Origin: Lycocorax pyrrhopterus obiensis
Taxonomy: Eukaryota > Chordata > Aves > Passeriformes > Paradisaeidae
DNA: 64,000 nt
NCBI GenBank assembly: GCA_014706295.1
Contig: JACSVZ010000006.1
Coordinates: 32,297,848 to 32,361,847, forward strand
Reading direction: 5' to 3'
Shown here: piece after piece, positions 1 through 14,300 of the stretch
Position numbering within the stretch: the first letter of the stretch is position 1
Layout: each line of letters begins with the position of its first letter
The notes under the pieces: model-generated
Seen by the model: the letters and a program-made list of their open reading frames with translations, nothing else
What the model was told of the DNA's origin: nothing
Databases searched by the model: none
Position numbers and translations under genes: made by a program

Positions 1-3000
1 ACTGAATAAAATCCAGCTGCTGGAGAAGTAAAAGGTGATGCAAAAATCATCCCCCTTTTTTTTCATGCAGCAATAGTAGATTTTACACTGAAAATCAGCA
101 GCAAATATCTCCTTATGTCCTTTAGACTGGATGAAGCAATAATTCAGACATCTGCTTAACCTTAAGCACAGAGTTATTCAACAGAGCACTTTACCTAAAT
201 TGACTCCTCGCTGTCCTACTCTTGCATAAATATTCTTAGCTACTTGAGATGAGTTCCAAGCGCATGTATCAGCACTGCCTGTGATTCCATGTACTTAACT
301 TTTGGGGAACCCTCATTACTTACCATGCTCTAACAGCAAAACTACAAAATGAAAGAACTTGCTGTTTTATATTGCCACCTATGAATTAATATATATTAAT
401 TATAGTTGCTTTAGGGGTTTTAATCATTCAAGTCAATACATACAGTCTTAATTGTTACACATAATTTGAATATTTCATTTATTGATGGTTCAAATTAGCA
501 CTAAAAGAAAAAAGTCCTCAGTACTTTATGAATTTCAGAGTACTCACAGCAGAAATGACCTAAAGTGCTAAAAGTGTCGTTGTTAAATCCTTTGTGCTTT
601 CATGCATTGTGCCTGTAACCGATAAAACAGCATGATGCTTCTTCAGGGGGGAGGTTTCAGTCAATTCTCATGCAGGAAAAAGAGGCAGCACCACAACACT
701 TTCCATTCTTTTTCTCTCTGATGTAGGGACAGAAAAAGTCCTGGCTAGAAAGTAATGCATTCTGCCAGTTTTTGTCAGTGTTGGATTTTTTACTGAAAAT
801 GCTTTTAACTTCACAGCAAAATATCACCTTTGGTTTCCTCCCTAATATCCAGCAAGTAGTACTCTGGCCACCTAGGGATCAAATCAAGAAGCTTCTTTTT
901 CCAGAAAGTCAACTGAAGCTGGTTTTAGACCATGCAAGCCTTAAAAATAGTCAGATAAAACAAGAATTTCAAAGCGTCAAGCCTAAGGTTTCTCTTGATC
1001 CTGACTTTATGTCATCTTTGTCTCCTAGACCCTGTACATTTTGTTGCAAATTCTTCCATTTCCCTTGATCCTCACCTCTCTCTATCCAGCTGGAAGTCAG
1101 AGCTCTGTTTGACCTGGTGTAACAGTGAACAAGTCAACAAAGTGAGCTCTGTTTCCCCAGGTAAAGTCCTGAGTCAAAATCCCAGCTCTGGTAGAAGGTA
1201 GGATTACACCTCTAGCATGATTATCTTTCCCTTGTCACAGAAGAAATCCTGTAAATGCTAATATCTTCAAGTCCTTCCTAATACTTCAAACTGTGTACAA
1301 ACATATTTCCTTTATCACCTTTTGTGTAACATTATTTCCAGTCAGTGACTAGCAATCCAGATGCACTCAATATGCAATTTTTGCATTATTTAACATAACA
1401 GGGCATAGTAGCACAAAGGTGTCCTCAAAGGTTAGAGCTCTCTCATCTCTATTTCAAAGCTGAGAGTGTAGTAGCAAGGAACAAAATAGAGCAGAAAGCT
1501 CCTGAATCCAAAGTCTTAGAGAGTAGGTGTCTGATGCAACAAGGAAAAGGTCAGAGACCTTTGTGCTTTGAGCTGTGCTGCTCAAAAGGTCTAAGCTGCA
1601 CTCGCTTTGAAACTGAGCTGTGTGGTCAGTCCTGAAAGCAACTGGACTGAAAAGTGCGAGGGTAGTCCAGACAATTTTAGATTTGCTAGGCTGAATGGCT
1701 AAGAGTCTTAAAATTTGTTTTTCCTAAAATCTCCAGGTTATGGCTTCTCAAGACTGCTAAAGTAAAAGCTGGGAGATTCACTTTTCCCTTTCTTTTGCTA
1801 TGCCATGAGAAAAATTAAATATGCAATGAGACAGAATCTGGTACTCCATCTAAAATCCAATAAAAGAGGCAACGTATGTTATAACATCCACCTTTCCTCT
1901 CCAAAAACCTTTACTTTAAAACTGGTATTTTAAGTCCCTCTCAAAAATAGAGCCATTCCTTATAAACATTACTGTATTTGCTTGAGGAAATCTGTTATTT
2001 ACTCAGTCCCAACACAGGCAGTCCAAGCAGCAGCCACTTTGCATTCTTGGTGTGGCAGTTGAGACACGCTGAGTCCAAATGAGTAAGATGGTAGTTCCTC
2101 TGCTCTTAACATTTCTATTGTGCCTGCAAGGTCTGAAATAAATCTGAAGCCTTTTCAGCAGACTATGAACAGAATCAGGATTTTCAGGATTAATACAAGA
2201 TTTATTTTTTTCCCAACAGAGCAAGTGAAAATTCTTATTAAAAAATTAAAAGCTTTCTTTCTGTTCAAATATTAACTGAAGACTTCACAAATTACAAAAC
2301 TTGCTACTATACTGAGTGTATGATTCCCAGGGAATTGAAACTGGTCACAAAAGAGATCTGAAGAAGATGACACAGTTTAAGGTAAATGCATTTATAAAGC
2401 TGATGAAAAATATCACCTTGTTTCTTTCACTTCAGGAAAACACTGATAGAGAATTATTTGAGACTGTTAGAACAAGATTCCTTTCATCAGAAGAACTTAT
2501 AAATTCTGCAGATTTAGGTGTTTAAATGCCTGTAGGAATGCTTATAAGCTTATTAAAACTGAACTTGAAAGCAAGTAGGAAGACCATAAGCCATATACAC
2601 CATAAGATGAAAAAAATCTTACCCTAAATTCCTCCCCTGTTTATTTTCAATACCTCTCTAAGCTTAATTCATTAGAATAGAACACTTGCACAAAAGCCAA
2701 TGGGGGATAATGACGTAACAAAATATCTAAGTGCAGTGTTGTTATCTATTCAAGCTCAGCGATAAGAAGATAAAATGCATAGAAGGTCAGGCCACAAACA
2801 AGAGCCTTAATCAGGTTTTCCAACTTTCCCCTGATTTTTTAGGTAGCATATGCTTGAGGTGACAGTGACAGCCCTACTCTGCTGATTGTCTAATGATATG
2901 GGAGCACTTCCAAGACGATCAGACCTCTGCTCCTCTCTGTTCTGTGAAAGGTCAGCAGCTTCTCTCAACAACTTATCTTTTTGGCTCCTTTATTTGGTGA

Positions 3001-5388
3001 AAAATGGACAGCATGAAAATGAAACATATTTGATTCACCCAATAGACTTGCTTTGAAGTTTGACCCGAATAATCTTTTAGATTTGGTTCATCTGCCAAGG
3101 GATAAAAACAATTATTCATACAGCTTTACTGTTATCACCCTAATGCATGATTAACTTTCCAAAAATAAAAAAAAAGTATTTTTTCCCTCGGTTCTGAAGA
3201 CCTGACATAACCTCCACATTTCACGAGAAACATGCGTGTCTTTGAATCCTGAATGGTTCCCAGGATAATAAGTTACATCTGTTTTACACAGTGACTAAGC
3301 CTTATAAATAACAGAGTTTCAGCCCAGTGAAGCAACCAAAGTAACAGTCAGTTACCAGAACAATTTTCAGACAATAGTCACCACTAATGATAAAAGCTCT
3401 TGGGCTGAGACAAACAACTCATAACACCACCAAGGAATGTAGAGAGACACTTACCAAGTGAAGTTCCTGCTTACTTATGCAGGTAGTGGGGAATGTTCTG
3501 CTTTGTAGGCATCTGTACAGGGCAATTTAGCACCATGAATAAGCACCCCAGTGCCAAATATGCACAAAAACAAAACAAAGAGAGCAAGAACACCATTGCA
3601 TCATGACTATGCTGAATCCAGGCTAATTAGCCTAGCTATGAGCAGAGCTAATTTACTCTGGAAGAACACTAAATTGCTTCTGGACCCCACTGGGGCTTTT
3701 GCAGCACACTGGGAAGCCCATGGCACCACCTGGACATGCCAGCTCACACAGACCCTGGCTCAGGGGTCACCTACAGGAACAGAGAATACAGAATAGAGAA
3801 GACATAGGATGATATCCTGCAGAGACAAGCCCTGGCCTCACGAAAGGGAGAGGTGAACTACTCTCCAACTTGAATGGGGCCAGCATTTCCCTTTCCTTGG
3901 TGTGAGTCCTGAGCTGTTCTACTAAGCATCAACTACTTTTATAATCATAAGACTTTACCTCTGAGTTCACTTCAGCTGGCATTTTTTGCTTAATGTGTAT
4001 GGATTGTCTCAGCCACGTCTGAAGTGCTCTGACCCTCAGGGTCAAAAGTCCATGACATCCATTTTATTTTTGCAACATAGCAAGGCTGGGTTTGAGACAG
4101 GAAAGAAAAGGATAATTCTTCAAAAGAAACTGCAAGTAAAAGGTAGATGAGGAGAATGTAAATGTTGCCCTGAAATATAGCTGGGACAGTTCAAGCTGGC
4201 ATCTGTAGTTTTCAAAAAAGTGCCAGAATAACCACAAACGGTGGTAATCCTTACTGTGCTTCCTTGGACTTTGAACACCCATCAGCAAACTCTAATTTGT
4301 ACTGCTACTCTTTCATTTTGTTTCTGTATTATATATTCATATATATTACCTTATAGTGCTGATGGACAGAATGGCCCTTTGTATTTCCTCTCTTTTCCAA
4401 TACTTTAGTGTTGGGGGTTGCGTTTATGGAATAAAGTCCAAAAGCTAAGAATTCTTCATTTTCTCCTCTTGCTTGCTTTATTATATAGTTGCATGCTTCA
4501 ATTGCCAAAGTATATTTAGCTCTCCCAGTCCATCCCTGTTTTTTCTCATCTGCAATTTTTTTTTTGCTTAAAGTCTTTCATCAATCTTCCCCTGAGTAAT
4601 AAATTTGAGTCTTTTTCTATGGTTTAAAATCGCCATGGAAGGTCCAGTCTTTGTACATGTACTGCTTAACACCAGCGCATACTCCAGTTTCTTCTAACTC
4701 CTTCGCTGATGTCAATGAAGTCTGCTGACCTCTCATTTTATCTTCAACAAACAATTATTCCAGCAGATACTCAATTAATTACCTCACACACAGATTTTTG
4801 CTACGATGTTTCATAGTAAACTTACACAGTAGGGGGAAAGAAACTTAGCCCTTCTGGTATAAAGAACATTTTTGAAATCACAAAAAATGGTCTTTGAGGT
4901 GGGGGTGCTGGTGCCAGGAGAAGAAGTAACGATAAACAAAAGTGGGCAAAATTGAAAAGTTATTTAATGCAGTTATTTAGGCTTGTATTCTTACAACTGC
5001 ATGCAATATATAGTGAAGGGAATTCATCAGAGACCACAATGGCTTAAGAATCCTACTTACCAAATAAAAAGTTGAGACCTGATGGGCACACTGAGAACCT
5101 GACTTTCCACATATATCACTCAGGTGTGGTGTGAAGGTTTTTCCTTTTTGTGCAAGCCAGCTGCCAACAGCATCACCATCTGGACCTTGGGTGAGAGCTG
5201 TTCTCACGCGGGCTGTGAGATAACCAGCAAGCCTAAACCCATCAGTGGCTAGCTGCTTCAAGGTATGGCCTCCAGAATCTTTTGGCATTTAAATCAGGCA
5301 TGCTGTGATAGAAAATTCAGTATTTCTTGTTACTGCTTAGAAGCCTCGTGTGTGTGCCAGATGTGCTCAGCCGAGCTTGCTGCGAGAG
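1..5388. other. Intergenic, no gene recognised
   Basis: AT-rich DNA 3' of KLKB1. The open frames here are short (about 100 codons or fewer), lack splice-consistent partners and resemble no family I know. No RNA gene or clear repeat was recognised. Confidence 0.6.
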
Positions 5389-5672
5389 TGACTTTTTACA
5401 TGGGCAGAGAGTGAGAGCACAAGGAGGAACAGCTCTAAACTTATAGAGGAGAGATGTATACTAGATATTAGGAAGAAATCCTTTACAAAGAGGGTAGTGA
5501 AGCACTGGCACAGGTTGCCCAGAGAGGTTTTGGATGCCCCATCCCTGGAAGCATTCAAGGCCAGGTTGGATCGGGTTCTGAGCAATGTGAGCCCCTGCAC
5601 ACTGCAGGGGCATTGGACGAGGTGATTTCTAAGGTCCCTTCCAACCCAAACCATTCTGTGGTTTTCTGATTA
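5389..5672 (+). mobile_element. CR1 LINE 3' end fragment
   Basis: The stretch reads like the 3' end of an avian CR1: the 'ttacatgggcaga' segment, then 'ttaggaagaaatcctttac', 'caggttgcccagagaggttt', 'aaggccaggttgga', 'aaggtcccttccaaccc', and a terminal 'attctgtggttttctgatt' like the short CR1 3' repeats. It is 5'-truncated, as most CR1 copies are. It is clear of all recognised exons. Confidence 0.88.
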
Positions 5673-7547
5673 CAGAGGCAAACAGAAAAATAAACATTCA
5701 AGTGATTGTGGAAACTTGCCAATGGGGATTTGAAGAAAGATTTGGATGGCATTTTCAAAATGTCAAGTGTTTCCTACACTAGAAAGTACGCAATCAGGTG
5801 CTCTAGAAAATACAGTCAGGTGTTCCTTTCTTTTAACTTAGAGTCTTTGTACAAGTACAATTGCATTTAATTATGATAAATGAATAAATGCCAAAAAAAT
5901 TTTTAAAAATATTTAATTTGTTCCAAAAATATCATAATGTTTTTTCAATGGTTTGATTTGCCCAGTGACCTGAAAAAAATAAAACTGAGCTCAAATGTTA
6001 GGAAAGCTAACATCATAATATACCTAATGAAAACATAATATTCATGAGATATGTTTTCAGTCTAAAAATAAAGAACATTCAAAAATCCACTTTGTTTTCT
6101 GCTCTTTTACTTTCTGCCTTGCAAGCCTAATTGCAGAACACGGAAGAAAAAGCCCTTCAATGCAATGTGTGGAAGAGATACCAGCTACCCTAATTTGACT
6201 AAAATCTCTCTGGATACTTAGTCTTGGAGATTTTTTTCTTTGAACTCTACATGTGCTTATAAATTTAATAGGTACCCTCACAACAAAAAATTGATCTGTA
6301 GCTGTTAAAGTGTCTGAGATATGAGTCCCTTCTACAGACTGCCACAAGCCCTTTATCTGTCTCTACCGCACTTAAAAAAGCCTTCATGGGGACCTTTCAT
6401 GCACTGAACATTAATGAAATGGAAAATGAAATTATCCAAACCAATCAAAAATGTTTGGTGACTGGACATTAGAAAGAAGATTCATGAGCAACAGTGAACG
6501 AAACAGCAGATCTATTATTTACAGAACTGATCATAGCATCTGAAATACATGTTTCAGTAAAGTACCAGCAGCTGATTTTAATATTGATAGTTTAGTACAC
6601 ATTCTTATCATACATTTTTATTGTTTCCTAAAAAAAAAACTAGTTATTTCATTTGCTGAAAAAGAAAGCAGTAAGTGTGTGCATATGAAAAACTTGTTCA
6701 TTTAACCTCTATATTCATCTGTCACTTCCATCTCATCCACATAGAAATAATTAATTTTAGTACAGAATCGCCCATGTACCATAGTCTAGAAACTTACTTG
6801 CGTTGTTTGTTCCAGCAATCTTCATTAAGGAAGTGTAATTGCCCCTCTATCTGAAACGTAATTTTATCTCATCAAAAGGCTTTCTCTCCATCCAGCTGGC
6901 CTTAAAATGATTTGCTATGCTGTAACTAGAGATTAATAAAACAAGAATCAAAGTTACAAGAATTAGTGAAGTGAGCTCAGCTCATGGAGAACGCAAGTCA
7001 GACATAGGTTGCTTTAGATTGGGGAAATGCCTCTAATACAAGCTCAAGTCGAACAGATAAGATGAGCCCGTTTATAATGACTGGTTATCCTGTAATACTA
7101 AAGGCTACTAGAGAATTTTTGTTCTTAACAGCATATTTACTCAATCCTTTCCATTAAATTCATAGGATATAATCTAGATTTTTGCTTGAATAAATGAAAC
7201 ATCATGTGTTAGACGTTTTGTAAATTAATCTTTTGCACTGCATCAAAACCTACACCCAAGAATAGGCTGCTTTGATGCCACATACAACTGTGAGCAATAA
7301 GGTACTGAAAGCAATTAATTGAAAATTAAGTGTCTCACTATAAGACAGACCCGAGTCATTCTGCTCTGGGTATTCCTTGCATTCAGACAATCCATTTAGA
7401 AAGCATGGGTTACCTCTCTATAACCCTGTCTGCCCTAAAGTATTGTATGTGATCATCACAGCATTGTAAGTGCACCCAACAAACACTGCAGTTGGGAGTC
7501 TCCCCATCAATCCAAGCACAGATACAGTAGCTGGAAATGTTGCTATA
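5673..7547. other. Intergenic, nothing recognised
   Basis: AT-rich single-copy-looking DNA between the CR1 fragment and a solo LTR. I see no coding exon, RNA gene or repeat I can name. Confidence 0.5.
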
Positions 7548-7552
7548 ATTTC

Positions 7553-8115
7553 TGTCATGGTTTAAGCCCCACGCAGCCACTACCCTCCCTCCAGTCCCCT
7601 CCAGGGAGAAAGACAAAAGGCAGAGATTAAAGGTCGAGATAACAATTTACTGGAAAAGCAATGAGATAAGACAGTAGCATCAAAAATATTAATTACAAAA
7701 GTATACCAAAAAGAGGGTGATTTCCATGCAGAAAATGCTCACCAAGTCCAATGCAATGTGACCTTAGCTGGCGCCTCCCCAGTGCTCCCTCTACCACATT
7801 TTTTTTCCCAAGCCTGAGACAGTGAAAAGCAATGATGGACAAACCATCCAGCTGGGACCGGTGCCACCCCACTGTTCTGTTCACCACCTACTCCCCCAGA
7901 AAAGGACAAAATCGCTGCGGAGGGTGTGCACGTCCCCTTTTTCTTCCTCCTGAGCCTCCTTTCTCCTCAGAAACCAAAATCCAGTACTTCCATACCCACA
8001 AGTGATTGGCTGTATAGAAGAAAAATCTACACTAGAATAACAAATATGGCTCCAGGCTCCACCCCCTCATGGCTACCACCAGAAGACTAACTCAGTCCTG
8101 ACCCAAATGATGACA
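7553..8115 (-). mobile_element. Solo ERV LTR with 5-bp target-site duplication
   Basis: The element begins TGTCATGGTTTAAGCCCCA and ends TCCTGACCCAAATGATGACA, so it has TG...CA termini. It is flanked by identical 5-bp copies of ATTTC at 7548-7552 and 8116-8120, as expected for retroviral integration. The 'TGTCATGGTTTAA-CCCC' edge is, in avian ERVL-like LTRs I recall, the 3' edge of the transcribed strand, hence the minus call. No internal proviral sequence follows, so it is a solo LTR left by recombination. The family name is from memory and unverified. Confidence 0.83.
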
Positions 8116-8120
8116 ATTTC

Positions 8121-11100
8121 CTAATGATAAAACAATAGTAGTAGAAGTAGCAGTAGTATTTACTCCAGAAACTCCCACAAGTCATGCCAGAGCACAGAAG
8201 TGCAGAGAGGGATCATAAGTGGTAGTCTTGAAGCAACAAAATAGTAAATGACATGCTTCAAATAATCAGCTCTGTCAAATCCCAGTTTCAACTACAAAAT
8301 TACCCTACCCATCTCCTTTCTAAGTGTGCTTCTCCCAGGGTAATTTTATCCAAATCTGTGGGTCTGTGTAATGTTGACACAGAGTTCACTTCTGGAATGG
8401 AAGAGCAGCACCAAGTCGTGTCATATCCCCTGTCTACCAAGGCTGCTCTCAGATTTGGAGTGCTTCAGCAGAGCGTGTTGACCTTTGAGGAACCACTGAC
8501 AGCAATCTAGATATCTTTTTAAAGTCTGTGCTATAGATAAAAGGGAATGCAAGAAGTTCAGGTCAGATTTGCTGTATTTAAGTTCTAGTGGAACATTTGG
8601 CCTACGTTTTTAGTTCAGGAGATTTCCCTTGATCTTGTCTGGACGTTCACATAATATTGCCAGGCCACACACATGGCAGCTGTGAGTCAGATTTTTGAAA
8701 ATAATGAAAAAAACTTTAATATCAGGAGGATTTTTTGTTCAGAAAAACTGCTTACAAATACTAGTGGGAGCTTGTAAGCCTCTAGAATGGCTATAGGTAA
8801 TGTTTTTCAGCTTTTTTCCCTGCTACCACAAGAGACAGAAATGTGCTTTCTATGTATAAATGTGACCTTCCCACGGTTCAACGAACCTCACTGCTGCAGC
8901 TTTAAAAGGAATACCAAATACAGAACATTCTGTAGTAATAAAAAAATAATCAATACCAAGTACAAAATCTTTATACGTCAGTATCAACAGTATTTATGAG
9001 GACACTATACGGTATTTGTTTTACCAGGGTTTTCTCATCAGGTAGTGCCTGGAGGCTAACAAAGATGAGCTTCTGTTGTATTATGCAGAGTAATATAAGA
9101 GTTCAGAAGCAACAGAAAAAGTTGCAAAAGGAGTAGTTTTCTTTTTTTTCCAATACACAGATAACAATATTCCAAACTGAAGTTCTGCTACTACCTTAAG
9201 AATGTTTTCTACTTTTCCCTTGAATGCCTCCATAACCTAAAGTAAATCTCTGTTTACTTTGTGTTCCACTGAAAAATCTTCATTTGGGCGAAAGGGAATG
9301 CACCACACATGCAGGTTCAAAATGTATTGCCAGTCTAGCTAATGTTTTAATAGCTTAATAATCCATACTGTCCAATTAACACAGAAAATCTACATTAATA
9401 ATAGAGGAGTAGTTGCTTTAGAAAGAAAGTAGCCCTTCCAACTACATACCCCTTTTCTCTGGTGGGTGCTTACCCTTCCTATGCTCCCTTGCATCCAGAG
9501 GTCGATGGTTTCTGGCTTCCCTGTGAGGTTTCTGCTGGATGGAGGGATGTTGTGCGTACAGCAACTATCACATCCTCAATCCTTCACTGAGAGAAGTACG
9601 ATGTTGATGCTGGGTATTCCAAAGATCCTCTTGAAATTATCTTTTTATGTGTTTTATCATGGTGTGTTTCTCTTTGCTTCCCAGTTAAGTTTGAACAATG
9701 ACCCCCAGCCCCGATACCCCAGCATGCTGTTGTTTGTTTCACAGTGGTTCTCTTTGGCCTTTACCACACAGTTTCCCATCACTCAAGCAAAAAATAGGTC
9801 AGGCAGCAGTCACTGACCACTTCACAGTGTTAAACCAAGCCTCAGCCAGCTCAGGCTGAGGCCCAGGCAAGTGCTGGGTCCCTGCATAACCAGGTCAGAG
9901 CAAAGCCTGGTGCTTTCTCATGCTAGTGGCAAAAATCACATTGAACAGGACAGCACAATTAACTCATATCTTTATATTAGTCATGTTTAGGCCTATTTTA
10001 TCTTCTCATTTGCCTTTGTTCCTTTCACTTTATTACGATTTTATATGGACTTGAGTCTTCTAAACAAAAACAACTTCTCTTGAAGCAGGGAAGAAAACTA
10101 AGTCCATAATAAAAAATTCTGTTGCTTGCAGGAGAATGAGAGGACTGAACCAGTTAAAGAATGGGCAAGCAAAACAAATAGACAAATATTCAAAAAGACG
10201 AATGTATAGAAAAAAAATGAAACCCATGATTTTGTATTGCTGTTCACGATCATAGGTGGCAGCTGGAAGGTCCAGTCCACCACCTGTGCAAGGCAGGGTC
10301 AATTACACCACTGTGTAACCTAGCCCTAAACACTTCCAGTGATGGAAGTTCCACAATATCCACAACTACCACCTACCCACTGCTTCACTGTTTTTTACCC
10401 CAAAAAGTTTTTCTCAGCATCCTTCTTGGTATAACTTGAAGTCACATGATCTTTAATCCATAAATTACTCTAAATCTTTGCTTTGTTCACTGATGCACAG
10501 AAAGAACATTTCTTTCCTCCTGCCTGAGTAGTCTAAGTTTTACTAAGATCAACAGCCACTTTGAAATGATAGAGCTGTAGTAGAAGAGCAAGATAACATT
10601 TATTCTTCTGCTCAAGAACCTGTAGTACCTGGGACATTGTTCTGTATGGTTCCCTTTGGTTGTGTTCAGAGGTAATGCTGGAGACTAATAATTCAGATTA
10701 TCATCTCTTCCCAATACTGAGCAATTTATCCATTTCAGACAATCTCACTACAGGTTTTTCCAGATATGAAAATCTGACAAAGGAATTTTTAACAGATGGG
10801 TATGGTTTTGGTGGTAAGAACCATTCATATATGATTAAAGTACAGTCTAAATTTGTTTCAAGCTTATAAGGCACAGTAGTGTGTGAGGGCCAGGCTCACA
10901 CATAGCTCCCCAAGCTAGTTCCCTCAACCCTGTCGCCCAAGCTCCCTGATTCAGGGCCAGACAACTGCACTGTGCCCAAGCTGGCCTCAAGACAAGCCCC
11001 CCAGAGAAAGCAGAAGTGCTCAGGGCCCTGACTGTGTCTTTCAGTGGTTTTATGCCTATTTATTAACATGTGAAATACTGTGGGGTTCCACAGGCAGGGA

Positions 11101-11339
11101 GCTATGGGCAAATGGCTTTTGTTTAACTTGATTTTGCCAGCCTTCATGTCCTACTACCTTTTAATGTTCCTGTGCCAGGAAGAAATGTGGAGCTAAATAT
11201 GTCTGCTGCCTTTGAATTCTACAAGTTGTACAAATGAAGATGGCAATTTAATTATTTATTATTACTTTTCAGCTATAGAAATAAAAATAGCCTTCCTTTT
11301 CTCCTCATAGCCATTAAACAGAAGACAAATTAATCCTAA
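8121..11339. other. Intergenic; relict CR1 and an unclassified GC-richer block
   Basis: A degraded minus-strand CR1 seems present at about 10270-10440 ('aaacacttccagtgatgg', then text recalling the CR1 phrases about poorly set stop-points near its 3' region). A 116-codon open frame at 9466-9816 sits in a GC-richer block about 9450-9950. It matches no protein I know and has no splice or start context, so I do not call it a gene. Another GC-richer patch lies at 10880-11150. Confidence 0.45.
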
Positions 11340-11355
11340 GGCGCCATCTAGTGAC
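11340..11355 (-). promoter_or_regulatory. CTCF-like core motif
   Basis: On the minus strand the bases read GTCACTAGATGGCGCC, close to the CTCF core consensus (CCA-C/G-TAG-G/A-GGGCGC type). It lies in otherwise AT-rich DNA about 6 kb beyond the 3' end of KLKB1, a plausible place for a domain boundary. Only the motif is seen; occupancy is inference. Confidence 0.45.
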
Positions 11356-14300
11356 AAGCTGTTGAAAGTTATTTTAGGAGACATGAAAAAGCTGCTCTTT
11401 TTCCCTGAAATTTTTGTGAAAGTTCAAGAATTCAGAGGTTTACTGAGAGCCATAAAAAACTTTCTGGTAATAAGAACAATAAATTTACTGGAAATAAATA
11501 TACAACCTCTTTATTCCATTTCTTTCCTGTGTTTATAGTAATTCTAATACTTACACCAGTCCATTCTGCCAATCCTAAAGTTTAGACTCTTTGAAGTTCA
11601 AAGTTTTGGCTTGTGTGGACTCATTCAGTATTAATCATATACATTTTTTATTAACTGTTTGGCTGAGTCCTTCCAACAACAGAGTTCAGAAAATTAGTTG
11701 GAATCGGTTAATATTATGGCGTCAAGTCATCCGTCAAAACAGCCAAATCCCAGGAAGGCCAGAAGAGAGAAGCTGAATACAGAGCTCCTTTGTCACTCCC
11801 CTTGTACACTTTCACTCTGCCCCCCATGGGATGACACTGCTCCTCCCTCCTTCCCCAGTCACACTAAGCGATATGGTGAGTGTGACTTGTTCCCTGCTCA
11901 ACACGTTGGGCACAAGGTCAAAACCAAAACACTCATGCCTGAAGTTCTTAAATAGTGAACTGTGCACAGGAAAGGGGAATCACAGCATGGAAACATAGAA
12001 GCTTCAGATGTGTTATGGATGGTGTTTCCTTAAGAAGCACCTTTCCATTAGCAGTACTCAACTAACAGGAATCATTCAAAAGATGACACTGTACTAGGGA
12101 CGGGCAACAGAGTAAACTTCAGGAAGGCTACATCACCCAATAACACCCCAGAACAGATTTGTTTAGATCTCCTGTGATAACTAAAACCATACCATTCTCC
12201 AAATCACTGTACTTGACTTCAAGGACAAAAATAAGAAAAGAGGTTATTGGGAGACAAAATCTACCAGATGGTACAGTCAGCAGAAGTGGGAGTGGAAGTA
12301 GAGGTATGAGGCTGATGATTGAATCTGGTACCTCAATGTAGAGCAGCAAATCATAGCAGAGTTGTGTGATGATAAGCTCAGATCTGAGCACAGCACAGTC
12401 ATGTCAGGACAATGCTGCACTTCAGATGATTCTACAACTTCCTAGCACAGAAAGACTTCCTGTACCACGTCATTTAATTTTCAGGTCCTGGGGTACAGTT
12501 TTGTGGGCATGGAAAGGATGTCTAGGTGTTCCATCATATTTTCAGTTCCGGGTGCCCAGATGCATATCTACTGTTTACGTTGGTCTTTCTTCAAGAAACT
12601 GATTCTTGTTTTATTTGTTCCAACTCACTATTTTAGTTCCTATCAACTCCCCTTAATCTGTTGCATGCCCTGTGCATACAGTCTTCTTCCTTTGGTATTA
12701 TTGTTCCCCCACACATACTTCTCCAACCCTTACAAATAAACAAGCTAACAAAAATATGGGAACTGATTCAATATTTGGTGATGTCACGTTGTGATGGGAA
12801 AAGAGTATCAAAAGCATAAAGAGTAACTGCAGAAAATTTAAAAAAAAAAGGCAAAACAACAAAAACCAATCAACCAAACAAAAAAAAACAAAACCAAAAC
12901 CCATCACAATATCAAGGAAACCCCAAACTCCACTGCATATGACATCAAAAAATTTCTTGTGGCGTGGAACAATCCACAATAATTCTAACACGTCTATACA
13001 TATCTGTAATGTGATTTATAACACAAAGACCACAGGAAAAACAACCAATTTACTACTCCAGGAAATGCTTCACTATAAATATGTAGTATTGCATATCTGC
13101 TATCATTGTTCAGAAGAAAAATAATGTTGCCTCCTATTTGAAGTAGAAATGCATTTTGAATGTTTTTTATGCAGATATTTCACTTTAAAAAACAAAGCAC
13201 CTAGCAATTATTTTTCAAAGAATCCTCCATACATACTGGAAATTAGGCAGAGAATAAGAATTCACAGTTCTCCTACTATGAGGAGTGCCACTGTGAATTA
13301 TTTTAATTCCATCCAATTTGCTATTTTTCAGCATTGGAGATTCATTTTTCATTACAGCAGAATAATAATTTTTCACAGAACAAATTAAACTTACACTAAC
13401 AGCTTACACCAAATTGTTCCACTCCCCTCTGCTGGGAAAGCAGAGGAAATGGACTTACTAGGTGATCTCTCTAGATCTCCACTGCAAGGATTTTGAATTC
13501 TCCCAGCAAGAAGAAATGAGAAGCTTTACATTTCTTGTTCACAGCTCAGGTCACGTTCAAGAAGTCCTACTTCAACCTCAGACGTTAGGCAAAGCACCAG
13601 TAGTGGTAGGAAACACTGCATTGCTAGTTTAACAGGAAACTGGGGGGTTTTTGTTTACAATTCTATTAAAATTATTACAGAGAAGGCTATTACAAGTTAG
13701 AAGAGTCCACTTGAGCAGCAAAAGAATATGACTTTATTTTATGACAAATTAGTTGTTCTCCAGACTGTCACAGCACATATGAAGTGTTTCATCTGTGCCT
13801 GAACAAGCCTGAAAATTCCTGGGATCAGGGATCTTGTACAAAAAAATCACGCCAGACTAATGCTGTCATTCACTACATCAACAATGGCACTTGCCCCTAT
13901 CAAAATTTCTACCTTTCTATTGCAAATAAGATTATGAGATTTATTGACTTTCAGGACAACCAGAGACACTTGCCATCAATCAAAATAACAACTAAAGCAC
14001 TGATGTTTATCTTCTGTTCCAACATAAAATGAGGAAGATTTGAAGTATAAGACCAGGCTTTTCTTTAGTGAGATACGTTTTTTGGTTGTTGGCTTCTTAA
14101 AAATTACTTTTCCCCAGGGAGATAGAGGAGAAGGGAGAATCAATAAAGGTCATAAACTGCCTCTCATTTAGTGCAAGTTACCTATTGATACCAGAAAGCC
14201 CAAGCAACATAACACTAAATAATACCAATACACTTCTTTGTATGAGTCTAAAGGTCTCAATGAATTACATATCACACACGTGTATAAACCCACACAAAGG

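Noticed and set aside
9466..9816. 116-codon open frame on the plus strand
   Set aside because: No similarity to any family I know, no ribosome/splice context and unusual composition for a coding exon; probably chance or repeat-derived.
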